NCBI RefSeq assembly: GCF_000251105.1
Contig: NC_017034.1
Coordinates: 124,001-188,000 of the forward strand
From: Methanocella conradii HZ254
GTDB lineage: Archaea; Halobacteriota; Methanocellia; Methanocellales; Methanocellaceae
Direction: 5' to 3'
DNA length: 64,000 nucleotides
This document shows positions 50,795 to 59,087 of this stretch, piece by piece (position 1 is the first letter of the stretch; each line of letters starts with the position of its first letter). Made by a program: the position numbers and the translations under genes. Under the pieces are notes generated by a model that saw only the letters and a list, made by a program, of their open reading frames with translations, was not told where the DNA came from and made no database searches.

Positions 50795-51793
50795 ATGAAG
50801 GTGGTCATACCGGCAGCGGGCGCTGGAAAACGGCTATACCCCCACACTTATACGAAACCGAAGCCAATGGTATCCGTCGCGGGAAAGCCCATCATAGGCC
50901 ACATCCTGGACAAGATGCTCGACCTCGAGCCTGAAGAGGTCATCGTGGTCGTCGGATACATGAGAGACAAGCTCATCTCGTACATAAACACGCACTACGC
51001 TGGCGCTTTCAAAAAGGTCACCTTCGTCGACCAGGAACAGCAGCTTGGCCTCGGGCACTCCATATATGTCACCAGGAAAGCGGTTGGCGACAGCCCAATC
51101 CTCATAGCGCTCGGCGACATGATCTTCAAGGATGGCTATAGCGAATTCCTGAAGCAGCACCTGCGCAACGGCAAGTGCTCCGGCTCCATCGGCGTCAAGA
51201 CGATAGACAACCCCGAGCACTACGGCATAGTGTACCTGAACCCCGATAACACGATAAATCGGCTCGTCGAAAAGCCAAGGCATTCCACCTCTAACCTGGG
51301 GATAGCGGGCGTATACTTCATCGAGGACACGCCAAGGCTCTTCGATGCGCTGGACTACGTGGTCCGCTCAAACCACTCGGGCGAGGTCCAGCTCACCGAC
51401 GCCCTGCAGAGGGCCGTTGAGGAAGGCTCGGTCTATAAGACGTTTGAGGTGAACAGCTGGTACGACTGCGGCCGCCCCAGGTCGCTCCTCGACGTTAACA
51501 GGATACTGCTCTCCGAGATGGGCATTTCAGAGAACGGCGCCACCAACTCCATAATAATCCAGCCGGTGTCCATCGGCAGGAACGCCAGGGTCGAGAACTC
51601 CATCATAGGGCCCTACGTGTCAATCTCCGAGGGCGCAATCGTGAATAACTCAATCATCGAAGACAGCATCGTGGGCAATAACGCCGAGGTAAAATATATG
51701 ATGCTTCGCTCCTCTATAATCGGCGACCACGCCATACTAATAGGCAAGTCTAACGCGTTGAACATAGGGGACTCGTCCACTATAGAGTTTTGA
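50795..51793 (+). CDS. Sugar nucleotidyltransferase with left-handed beta-helix
   Basis: The 332-residue protein has MKVVIPAAGAGKRLYPHTYT, ALGDMIF, EKPRHSTSNLGIAGVYF, and a C-terminal hexapeptide-repeat helix (SIIIQPVSIGRNARVENSIIG). GAGGAG lies before the ATG at 50795; the frame is open upstream into the propeller gene. It resembles glucose-1-phosphate or GlcNAc-1-phosphate nucleotidyltransferases. Specificity is not clear. Confidence 0.85.
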   Translation: MKVVIPAAGAGKRLYPHTYTKPKPMVSVAGKPIIGHILDKMLDLEPEEVIVVVGYMRDKLISYINTHYAGAFKKVTFVDQEQQLGLGHSIYVTRKAVGDSPILIALGDMIFKDGYSEFLKQHLRNGKCSGSIGVKTIDNPEHYGIVYLNPDNTINRLVEKPRHSTSNLGIAGVYFIEDTPRLFDALDYVVRSNHSGEVQLTDALQRAVEEGSVYKTFEVNSWYDCGRPRSLLDVNRILLSEMGISENGATNSIIIQPVSIGRNARVENSIIGPYVSISEGAIVNNSIIEDSIVGNNAEVKYMMLRSSIIGDHAILIGKSNALNIGDSSTIEF

Positions 51794-51801
51794 GGGTTAT
51801 C

Positions 51802-52758
51802 ATGTACACTTCAGTCGTGACAGGCGGGGCGGGCTTCATAGGCTCGCACCTGTGCGAATACCTGCTGAGCAAGGGGGAGAGGGTGATCGCAGTCGATAAC
51901 CTGGGCAGCGGCAACATGGATAACGTTAAAGGCATGCTCGATGACGATAATTTTTCTTTTATAGAGCACGACGTCCGTGAGCCGCTCAAGATTGGCGAAA
52001 GGGTGGACTTTTTCTATCACCTGGCCTCGCGGGCCTCGCCCTCTGACTTCGGCCGCTATCCGATAGAGATAATGATGACAAATAGCGTGGGGACCTATAA
52101 TGTAATAAACGTAGCGTTGGAGAATAAGGCCAGGTTTCTGCTGGCCTCGACCTCGGAATCTTACGGCGACCCGGACGTAAGCCCCCAGCCGGAGACCTAC
52201 TGGGGCCACGTAAACCCTGTAGGCCCGAGGAGCTGCTACGACGAGAGCAAGCGGTTCGCCGAGGCGCTCACCATGGCTTTCATAAGGCGCCAGGGCCTGG
52301 ATGGCCGGGTCATCCGTATTTTTAATACGTATGGCCCGAGGATGAGGCCGGACGACGGCCGGGTGGTGCCGAACTTCATAACGCAGGCTCTCTCGGGCAA
52401 GCCGCTCACGGTGTACGGCGACGGCTCTCAGACGCGTAGCTTTTGCTACGTCTCCGACCTTGTGAGGGGCATATACCTGATGATGCACTCCAACGCGAAG
52501 GGCATGGTAGTAAACCTGGGGAATCCTGACGAGATGACGGTGCTTGAGCTTGCCAGGAAGATAAAGGATATGACGGGAAGCCCGTCTGAGATAGTCTTTA
52601 AGCCCCTTCCCGAGAATGACCCCCTTCAGCGGAGGCCCGACATCGCCAGGGCTAAAGCCCTATTAGGCTGGGAGCCTGAAGTGAGCCTCGAAGATGGCCT
52701 GAAGCGCACTATAGCATGGTTCAGGGAGCGTATGAATAAAAAGGGGCGAGGGCCATGA
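51802..52758 (+). CDS. NAD-dependent sugar epimerase/decarboxylase (UXS-like)
   Basis: The 318-residue SDR has GGAGFIGSHL, HLASRASP, the YxxxK pair (SCYDESKRFAEAL) and GRVVPNFITQALSGKPLTVYGDG, closest to UDP-glucuronate decarboxylase (UXS). The ATG at 51802 is preceded by a GAGG element. It lies in an operon with nucleotidyltransferase and rmlD genes for surface glycan precursors. Confidence 0.85.
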   Translation: MYTSVVTGGAGFIGSHLCEYLLSKGERVIAVDNLGSGNMDNVKGMLDDDNFSFIEHDVREPLKIGERVDFFYHLASRASPSDFGRYPIEIMMTNSVGTYNVINVALENKARFLLASTSESYGDPDVSPQPETYWGHVNPVGPRSCYDESKRFAEALTMAFIRRQGLDGRVIRIFNTYGPRMRPDDGRVVPNFITQALSGKPLTVYGDGSQTRSFCYVSDLVRGIYLMMHSNAKGMVVNLGNPDEMTVLELARKIKDMTGSPSEIVFKPLPENDPLQRRPDIARAKALLGWEPEVSLEDGLKRTIAWFRERMNKKGRGP

Positions 52759-53597
52759 TACTGGTCACTGGCAGCGGCCTCCTGGGCTCGGACATGATAA
52801 GGGTGCTGAGAAGGGAGCACGAAGTCGTTGGCACCTATAATAAAACGCCGAAGGAAGGCACAATACGCCTGGACATAACGGACAGGGAGGGCACGATTCG
52901 CGCAATAAGGGAGCTTAAGCCCGAGTATGTCGTGCATACCGCTGCCCTGACAAACGTCGACTATTGCGAGGACCACGAGGCTGAGGCCATGGCGGTCAAC
53001 GGCCAGGGCACTAAGAACGTGGTGGATGCCGCAAGAGCAGCAGGCTCTAAGGTGGTTTACGTATCGACAGATTACGTTTTCGATGGCTCCAGGGGCATGT
53101 ATAGGGAGGATGACGACGTGTGCCCTATCTCCGCCTATGCACGCTCTAAGCTCATGGGGGAGCTACACGTTGAAGAGATGGAGGATTTCATCATCGCACG
53201 GACCAGCGTAGTGTACGGCAACGCCCGCCAAAACTTCGTGAGCTGGGTGAAGGACTCGCTGGCGAAGGGCCAGAGGATAAAAGTGGTCACCGACCAGTTT
53301 AACTCGCCGACCCTTTCCTACGACTGCGCCGAGGCCGTCGCCGCCCTTATAAGGAGCGGGGCTTCGGGCATATACCATACGGCGGGGAGCGAGAGGATAA
53401 GCCGCTATGAGTTCGCCAGGAAGATAGCCCTTTTCTATGGCCTGGATTTAGGGCTTATCGAGCCAGTGCCCACGTCGGCGCTCAGCCAGAAGGCGAGGCG
53501 GCCGATGGACTCGTCGCTGGACGTCACCAGGATAAGCGCCTATCACAGGATGCTTAACATAATGGAGGGGTTGAGGAAGATGGAGGAAGTGAAATGA
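52755..53597 (+). CDS. rmlD: dTDP-4-dehydrorhamnose reductase
   Basis: The 280-residue SDR has TGSGLLGSDM, STDYVFDGSRGMY and the YxxxK of YARSKLMGE. RmlD makes dTDP-L-rhamnose from the 4-keto intermediate. It overlaps the upstream gene and rmlA by 4 bp each. Confidence 0.88.
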   Translation: MILVTGSGLLGSDMIRVLRREHEVVGTYNKTPKEGTIRLDITDREGTIRAIRELKPEYVVHTAALTNVDYCEDHEAEAMAVNGQGTKNVVDAARAAGSKVVYVSTDYVFDGSRGMYREDDDVCPISAYARSKLMGELHVEEMEDFIIARTSVVYGNARQNFVSWVKDSLAKGQRIKVVTDQFNSPTLSYDCAEAVAALIRSGASGIYHTAGSERISRYEFARKIALFYGLDLGLIEPVPTSALSQKARRPMDSSLDVTRISAYHRMLNIMEGLRKMEEVK

Positions 53598-54667
53598 AGG
53601 GACTTGTGTTGTCGGGGGGCAGCGGCACCAGGCTGAGGCCGCTCACCCACACAGGGCCGAAGCAGCTTATACCCGTGGCCAATAAGCCAGTGCTGCAGTA
53701 CGTCATCGAGGACTTGAAGGAGGCTGGCATCACCGACATAGGCGTCATACTCGGAAACAATGGCAAGGAGCAGGTTATCGCCGAGCTGAAAGATGGGAGC
53801 CAGTACGGCGTTAAGATAACGTATATTGAGCAGGGGGCGCCCCTGGGCATCGCCCACGCCGTCCAGTGCGCCCGCGATTTCATGGGCGACGATGATTTTA
53901 TTGTTTATTTGGGCGATAACATGCTCAAAGACGGGGTCAAGGGCCTCGTAGACGACTTCATGGAGGGCGACTACGATGCGGCCATATCGCTTCAGGCGGT
54001 CCCGAACCCGCAGCAGTTCGGCGTGGCCGAGCTCGATAAGGATGGCAGGGTTATAAGCCTGGAGGAGAAGCCGAAGGTGCCTAAGAGCAATTATGCGCTG
54101 GTCGGCGTCTACCTGTTCACGCCCGTCATCTTCGACATGATAAAGCAGATAAAGCCCTCCTGGCGGAACGAGCTCGAGATCACGGACGCCATCCAGAAGC
54201 TTCTCGATAATCACTATAAGGTAAGGTCTCACATCGTGACCGGCTGGTGGAAGGATACCGGTAAGCCAGAGGACATTCTGGAAGTTAACCGACTCGTGCT
54301 GGACGAGCTTAAGCCCACCGTGAGGGGCGTCATCGAGGATGGGGCGAGCGTGGCGGGGCGCGTCTCGCTTGGAAGCAACTCCATAGTAAAGAAGGGGTGC
54401 GTGGTGCGTGGCCCAGTGGTCATCGGCGATGGCTGTACCATAGAGGCTGGCACGTACATAGGCCCATACACCTCCATAGGCAACGACTGCATCATAAAGG
54501 GCGCCTACATCGAGTCGTCCGTGCTCATGGGGGGCTGCCGGGTGGAATGCGACAGCCGCATCGTAGATAGCTTAATAGGCAAGAACGCGACCATCCTCTC
54601 CGCCAACCACGAGGTGCCAAAGGGCACCAGGCTCATCGTGGGCGAGAACTCCTACCTGAAGATCTAG
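53594..54667 (+). CDS. rmlA: Glucose-1-phosphate thymidylyltransferase, long form
   Basis: The 357-residue protein has LVLSGGSGTRLRPLTHTGPKQ, YLGDNM and TGWWKDTGKPEDILEVNRLVL, plus a C-terminal hexapeptide-repeat beta-helix absent from bacterial RmlA but normal in archaeal RmlA-like enzymes. It makes dTDP-glucose. It is convergent with rmlB, overlapping by 4 bp. Confidence 0.9.
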   Translation: MKGLVLSGGSGTRLRPLTHTGPKQLIPVANKPVLQYVIEDLKEAGITDIGVILGNNGKEQVIAELKDGSQYGVKITYIEQGAPLGIAHAVQCARDFMGDDDFIVYLGDNMLKDGVKGLVDDFMEGDYDAAISLQAVPNPQQFGVAELDKDGRVISLEEKPKVPKSNYALVGVYLFTPVIFDMIKQIKPSWRNELEITDAIQKLLDNHYKVRSHIVTGWWKDTGKPEDILEVNRLVLDELKPTVRGVIEDGASVAGRVSLGSNSIVKKGCVVRGPVVIGDGCTIEAGTYIGPYTSIGNDCIIKGAYIESSVLMGGCRVECDSRIVDSLIGKNATILSANHEVPKGTRLIVGENSYLKI

Positions 54668-55638
54668 TTTCTACTTAAAAGCGGACGCCACCACCACTCG
54701 TTTTTGACGTACCATTCGATCGTCTTTCGCATGGCATCCTCAAAGGCGTGGGCGGGCTTCCAGCCCAGCGCCCTGGTTTTGTCGCTGTTTAGCGAGTAGC
54801 GGAGGTCGTGGCCAGGGCGGTCCTTTACAAATGTTATAAGCGACTCGGGCTTGCCGAGCTGCCTTAATATTAACTTTACCACTTCGAGGTTCGCCTTCTC
54901 GTTGCCCCCGCCGATGTTGTAGACCTCTCCAAGCCTGCCCTTTCGGAATACTGTGTCAATCCCCGCGCAGTTGTCCTCCACGTAGAGCCAGTCCCTGACG
55001 TTCATGCCCGTACCATAGACCGGCAGTGGCTCGCTGTTCAAAGCTTTGATGATCATGAGGGGTATGAGCTTCTCCGGGTACTGGTATGGCCCGAAGTTGT
55101 TGCTGCTCCGCGTTATGAGTACCGGCACCCCGTATGTGTTATGATAAGATTTGGCGAGCAGGTCCCCCGCCGCCTTCGCAGCAGAATAAGGATTCGACGG
55201 GTTTACGTTGGAAGTCTCATAGAAAGAGCCGTTTTGTATGCTTCCATAGACCTCGTCCGTTGATATCTGAAGGAATTTCCTTATATCATATTGCCGCGTC
55301 GCCTCGAGAAGCGTGTACACCCCCCTTATGTTGGACTCCAAAAAGTCTGCAGCGCTGCTTATGCTTCTATCGACGTGCGTTTCCGCCGCAAAATTGATGA
55401 TCTCGTCCACGCCGAACTGCCTTATAGTCTCGCCAACAGCGCGGGCATCGCATATGTCACCCCTGATAAATTTAATTTTATCCCGAACATCCTTGAGGTT
55501 ATCAAGGTTGCCCGCGTAGGTGAGCTTATCATATACGAGGATATCGATGCCAGGATGTTTTTTTAGCATGTAGTGGACGAAGTTCGAGCCTATAAAGCCC
55601 GCGGCGCCAGTAACCATTAGCGTCACACGATCACCCAT
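54664..55638 (-). CDS. rmlB: dTDP-glucose 4,6-dehydratase
   Basis: The 324-residue SDR has VTGAAGFIGSNF, NFAAETHVDRSI, STDEVYGS (catalytic Asp-Glu) and the YxxxK in NPYSAAKAAGD. It oxidises and dehydrates dTDP-glucose to the 4-keto-6-deoxy sugar. It overlaps rmlC by 8 bp on the same strand. Confidence 0.93.
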   Translation of the reverse strand: MGDRVTLMVTGAAGFIGSNFVHYMLKKHPGIDILVYDKLTYAGNLDNLKDVRDKIKFIRGDICDARAVGETIRQFGVDEIINFAAETHVDRSISSAADFLESNIRGVYTLLEATRQYDIRKFLQISTDEVYGSIQNGSFYETSNVNPSNPYSAAKAAGDLLAKSYHNTYGVPVLITRSSNNFGPYQYPEKLIPLMIIKALNSEPLPVYGTGMNVRDWLYVEDNCAGIDTVFRKGRLGEVYNIGGGNEKANLEVVKLILRQLGKPESLITFVKDRPGHDLRYSLNSDKTRALGWKPAHAFEDAMRKTIEWYVKNEWWWRPLLSRN

Positions 55639-56110
55639 GCTTTAGCCCTGGAGCGAGGCCCCAGTCATAAGGTATCTCCTTCGTGTCCGGGGGCAGCCTG
55701 TACTCGTCAGGCTTTTCATAGTTATACATCTCGGTGGGCACGTTCACAATTAAAGCTTCTTCGGTGCTTATACACTTGAACCCATGGTAAACGTAAGGAG
55801 GTATGCTCACCTGCACCGGGTTCCTCTCGCCAATGAAAAACTCATTTACCACGCCTCTAGTAGGCGAATCATTCCTGGGGTCATAGAGCACGACCTTCAT
55901 CATGCCCCTAACGCACACGAAATTATCCCACTGCTTCTTGTGATAGTGCCACCCCTTCACCACGCCAGGATACGCCGAGGTAACGTACACCTGGCCGAAC
56001 TTTTTAAAGGTTTCCCAATCAGGGCGCATGACCTCCATTAAAAAACCACGCTCGTCAACGTTAAGGCGAAGCGGCTTAACCACGACTCCATCAATAAGCT
56101 TCTGAGGCAT
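55631..56110 (-). CDS. rmlC: dTDP-4-dehydrorhamnose 3,5-epimerase-like cupin
   Basis: The 159-residue cupin has LNVDERGFLMEVMRPDW, VTSAYPGVVKGWHYHKKQWDNF and PPYVYHGFKCIS, the RmlC active-site pattern with the His pair. The ATG at 56110 gives the family length; the open frame upstream is rejected. It is transcribed before rmlB. Confidence 0.88.
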   Translation of the reverse strand: MPQKLIDGVVVKPLRLNVDERGFLMEVMRPDWETFKKFGQVYVTSAYPGVVKGWHYHKKQWDNFVCVRGMMKVVLYDPRNDSPTRGVVNEFFIGERNPVQVSIPPYVYHGFKCISTEEALIVNVPTEMYNYEKPDEYRLPPDTKEIPYDWGLAPGLKHG

Positions 56111-56247
56111 TACAACCAACCAAGAAGCTAACTGGCATAAACAAATATAAAGCTTATCTAATAGGGGTATAAGCGAGCCGGACGCTACCAATAATGATAG
56201 AAGCTCCGCAAAGGTTATCATAGAATAGCCACTTTATCACTTTGCTT

Positions 56248-57153
56248 ATGAAAACAACGCTAATCTTGCCAGCCTATAACGAAGAAGAAGCGCTCCCCAA
56301 GACGCTGGACGAGTATGTGGGCTACGTGGACGAGGTAATAGTGGTCAACGACGGCTCAAAGGACAGGACAGAAATCGTAGCCTCTGAGTACGCCTCGAAA
56401 AATCCAAAGATCAAATACATAAAACATGAGAAGAACAGGGGAAAGCCGGAGGCCATCCGCACGGGGGTGAAGAACGCCACGGGAGACGTACTCATTTTTA
56501 CCGATGCCGACTGTACTTACCCTGCATCGTATATTCCTGAGGCCATAGGCTACATCCAAAAAGGCGCTGACATGGTAATGGGCGCACGGCTTTTTAATAA
56601 GCATAACATACGGCTGTTGAACAAGGTGGGCAACACGATTTTTTCCATGCTCATAACCTATTTGTGCTATACTAAGATACACGATGCACAGACAGGATTC
56701 AGAGTCATGCGTAAGGACGTATTCCCGAGGCTAGACGTGCAGGCCAGGGGCTTAGAGTACGAGACGAAGATGACCATGAGAGCGGCTAAGATGGGCTACA
56801 ACATCGTGGAAATACCCATCGAGTACCGCAAGCGGGTGGGCAAGTCTAAACTGCATCCATTCAAGGATGGCTACAACATGCTCAAGTCCATCCCGTCCAT
56901 CATCTGGGATGAGAGCACCGCTCTGTTCAAGAGCGTTATAATCATTAATGCTTTGCTCTTCATCATAGGCCTCGCTTTCGGCATCTATTCCATCTACGAT
57001 AAGCTGGCGCACGGAACTCTGGTGCACCAGTATTATCCGCTCATCTCTGTCATCATGCTCCTGGTTGCGATGCAGCTGATGAGCTTTAGCTTGATGATGG
57101 ATTTCATAGTGAATAAGTTGAATAAGATAGACGAGAAGCTCAAGCGGATTTAG
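56248..57153 (+). CDS. GT2 glycosyltransferase (dolichyl-phosphate-sugar synthase-like)
   Basis: The 301-residue protein has a GT2 domain (TLILPAYNEEEALPKTLDEYV, VVNDGSKDRT, TDADCTYPAS, QTGFRVMRKDVFPRL) and two C-terminal membrane helices. It resembles dolichyl-phosphate glucose/mannose synthases that charge the lipid carrier for N-glycosylation. It is followed after 3 bp by a small drug/metabolite-transporter-type protein, a typical flippase partner. Confidence 0.88.
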   Translation: MKTTLILPAYNEEEALPKTLDEYVGYVDEVIVVNDGSKDRTEIVASEYASKNPKIKYIKHEKNRGKPEAIRTGVKNATGDVLIFTDADCTYPASYIPEAIGYIQKGADMVMGARLFNKHNIRLLNKVGNTIFSMLITYLCYTKIHDAQTGFRVMRKDVFPRLDVQARGLEYETKMTMRAAKMGYNIVEIPIEYRKRVGKSKLHPFKDGYNMLKSIPSIIWDESTALFKSVIIINALLFIIGLAFGIYSIYDKLAHGTLVHQYYPLISVIMLLVAMQLMSFSLMMDFIVNKLNKIDEKLKRI

Positions 57154-57156
57154 GGG

Positions 57157-57522
57157 ATGCACATGAACGTTGTAGTCGAATTGGCCATATCATCGTTGCT
57201 CGCGGCCGCAGGGCAGGTCGCATGGAGGCTGGGCATGAAAAGCGCCGGAACTTTCGACTCCTACGACCTCAATACGCTGCTTCATGTCTTCACCAACTGG
57301 CAGGTCGACCTCGGGCTCGTCCTTTATGGCTTGAGCACCCTTTTCTGGCTGAGCGCCCTCTCCAAAAAGGACCTCTCATACGTATACCCGTTCGTCGCTG
57401 GAACCTACATACTGGTGCTTTTGCTATCCTACTTCGTGCTCAAGGAGAACTTCGGTTTAGATCGCGTATTCGGGGCGGCCCTCGTGCTCACCGGGCTTAT
57501 AATCATAGTGAGAGGCGGATAA
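57157..57522 (+). CDS. SMR/EamA-like four-helix membrane protein
   Basis: The 121-residue protein has four hydrophobic segments (ELAISSLLAAAGQVAWRLGM, YVYPFVAGTYILVLLLSYFV). It resembles the ArnE/ArnF half-size flippases and EmrE-type exporters. Coupled to the GT2 gene, it may flip a lipid-linked sugar. Function is inferred from context. Confidence 0.75.
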   Translation: MHMNVVVELAISSLLAAAGQVAWRLGMKSAGTFDSYDLNTLLHVFTNWQVDLGLVLYGLSTLFWLSALSKKDLSYVYPFVAGTYILVLLLSYFVLKENFGLDRVFGAALVLTGLIIIVRGG

Positions 57523-57525
57523 GGC

Positions 57526-58968
57526 TCAGCCTGCGGGCACCACCTTGACGTTGCCGTTCTCAATGATATACTTATAGCCGGCAGACCGGTTGAAGATGCC
57601 GTTCAGGCTCTCGCCAATCTGGGTATCGCTCCAGTCCCAGAGCTTGCTCTGATCCTCAACCGTTATGGTTTGCCCATGGCCCCACTGGAAGCCATAGACC
57701 GGGTAGAGGTAGGCGCCAATGGCCTGCACAGCGATGGAGGCGACGATCAGCACGGCTATTGCGGCGAGCGCCATCATACGGCCCGAGCCTTTTAACTTTA
57801 AGGCCCAGTCGATGCTGAAGGTTACAAATATGGCCATAATAGGCATCATGTCTGTGAAAAACCTGGGGCCGTAGCATCCCCCGCCCCACCAGCACTCGTA
57901 AAGGCTGTAGATAAGCATGGTGGCGACGACGGAGAAGCCGTACACGTAGAAAACGTTCCTTAGGGCTGGAGGCTTGAGATTTTTTACTAAGGAATATCCA
58001 GGGATGGCCAGCAGCACGGCGGGCGTGTAAATCAGCAGGCCCCGGCTTGGGCTGACCAGAAGGCCCGCCAGCCTCGTGGACACGTCGCCCGCGCCAAAGG
58101 CGTAGCCGAAGCCGCTATAGGCTCCGAACATGCCCCCAAAATAGTAGAGGTTATACGCCAGGAAGGGGAGCGATACGGCCGCCGCTGAGGCGACGTATGC
58201 CACGACGCCGTCGAGCCTTTTCGCCACGAAGAAGTCGCTTAGCGCATAAAGTATGAGAGGAATCGCAAGGAGGGCGTTCGTCGGCCTGTTGAAGACCAGC
58301 AAGGCCGTCAGCACGCCCAGCAGCACAAAGTTGAGTTGCTTCCTGGACTTCACGTTCCGGACGAGCACAAGGAGCGCCGCCAGGAGCAAAAGCTCCGAGG
58401 CCCCGTGCTGCCATAGGCCCTGGCTTCCTATGGTCCACGTGCTGGTGCCCAGGGCGAAGAACAGCGTTCCTGCGAGAGAAACCTTCCGGCCGAACAACTC
58501 CCTAAGCAACATATACATAAAGACGCCGGAGAGAGCGGCGATGACGCCGGCGCTGAGCTTTTCCATGCCATAGACCGTTAAAAAGAAAACATGGTCATGC
58601 ATGTCGATGGGGATGCCAGCTAGCTTTATAAAGATGAATGGCAAGACATACAAGGGGAGGACGAGTAGAGGCACCACGATCGGGTACATCGAGAGGACGT
58701 GGCCCCTGGTGAACGTAAAATAATAGTTGCCCCACCAATTCGTAGTATCCTTATAGTAATCGTTATAGAACCCGTCGAGGAACAGCCCACGGCCGTCCAG
58801 TATGTTGAACGGAAGCAAAATGGCCGGGATGGTATCCGTAGAGCTTAGATAATAGGTGCAGTTCGAGAGGTACACGACGAAAAGTGCCACGAAGACCACG
58901 AGGGCCTCGTGCTTCCGGATCAAGGCAATGGCCTTTTTAAGCAGCGGCATTCCCAACGCCTGCGACAT
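57526..58968 (-). CDS. GT-C-type glycosyltransferase, paralogue A
   Basis: The 480-residue membrane protein has about 11 helices and the extracellular loop SSTDTIPAILLPFNILDGRG...FLDGFYNDYYKDTTNW, typical of GT39/ArnT-like enzymes that use lipid-phosphate sugars. The ATG at 58968 has a TATA-like TTTTTATATA about 28 nt upstream on the minus strand, consistent with a leaderless message. It is similar to the partial gene at 62935. Confidence 0.8.
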   Translation of the reverse strand: MSQALGMPLLKKAIALIRKHEALVVFVALFVVYLSNCTYYLSSTDTIPAILLPFNILDGRGLFLDGFYNDYYKDTTNWWGNYYFTFTRGHVLSMYPIVVPLLVLPLYVLPFIFIKLAGIPIDMHDHVFFLTVYGMEKLSAGVIAALSGVFMYMLLRELFGRKVSLAGTLFFALGTSTWTIGSQGLWQHGASELLLLAALLVLVRNVKSRKQLNFVLLGVLTALLVFNRPTNALLAIPLILYALSDFFVAKRLDGVVAYVASAAAVSLPFLAYNLYYFGGMFGAYSGFGYAFGAGDVSTRLAGLLVSPSRGLLIYTPAVLLAIPGYSLVKNLKPPALRNVFYVYGFSVVATMLIYSLYECWWGGGCYGPRFFTDMMPIMAIFVTFSIDWALKLKGSGRMMALAAIAVLIVASIAVQAIGAYLYPVYGFQWGHGQTITVEDQSKLWDWSDTQIGESLNGIFNRSAGYKYIIENGNVKVVPAG

Positions 58969-59087
58969 TGAGGTTAAAATAACGAATAATCGTATATAAA
59001 AATTTGTTGAGTTCCAGTGAAGCAAAGCTATGAGGCAAAACTATATTTCATTACACGGTATTAGATTAATAATCCTTCCGAGAGTGG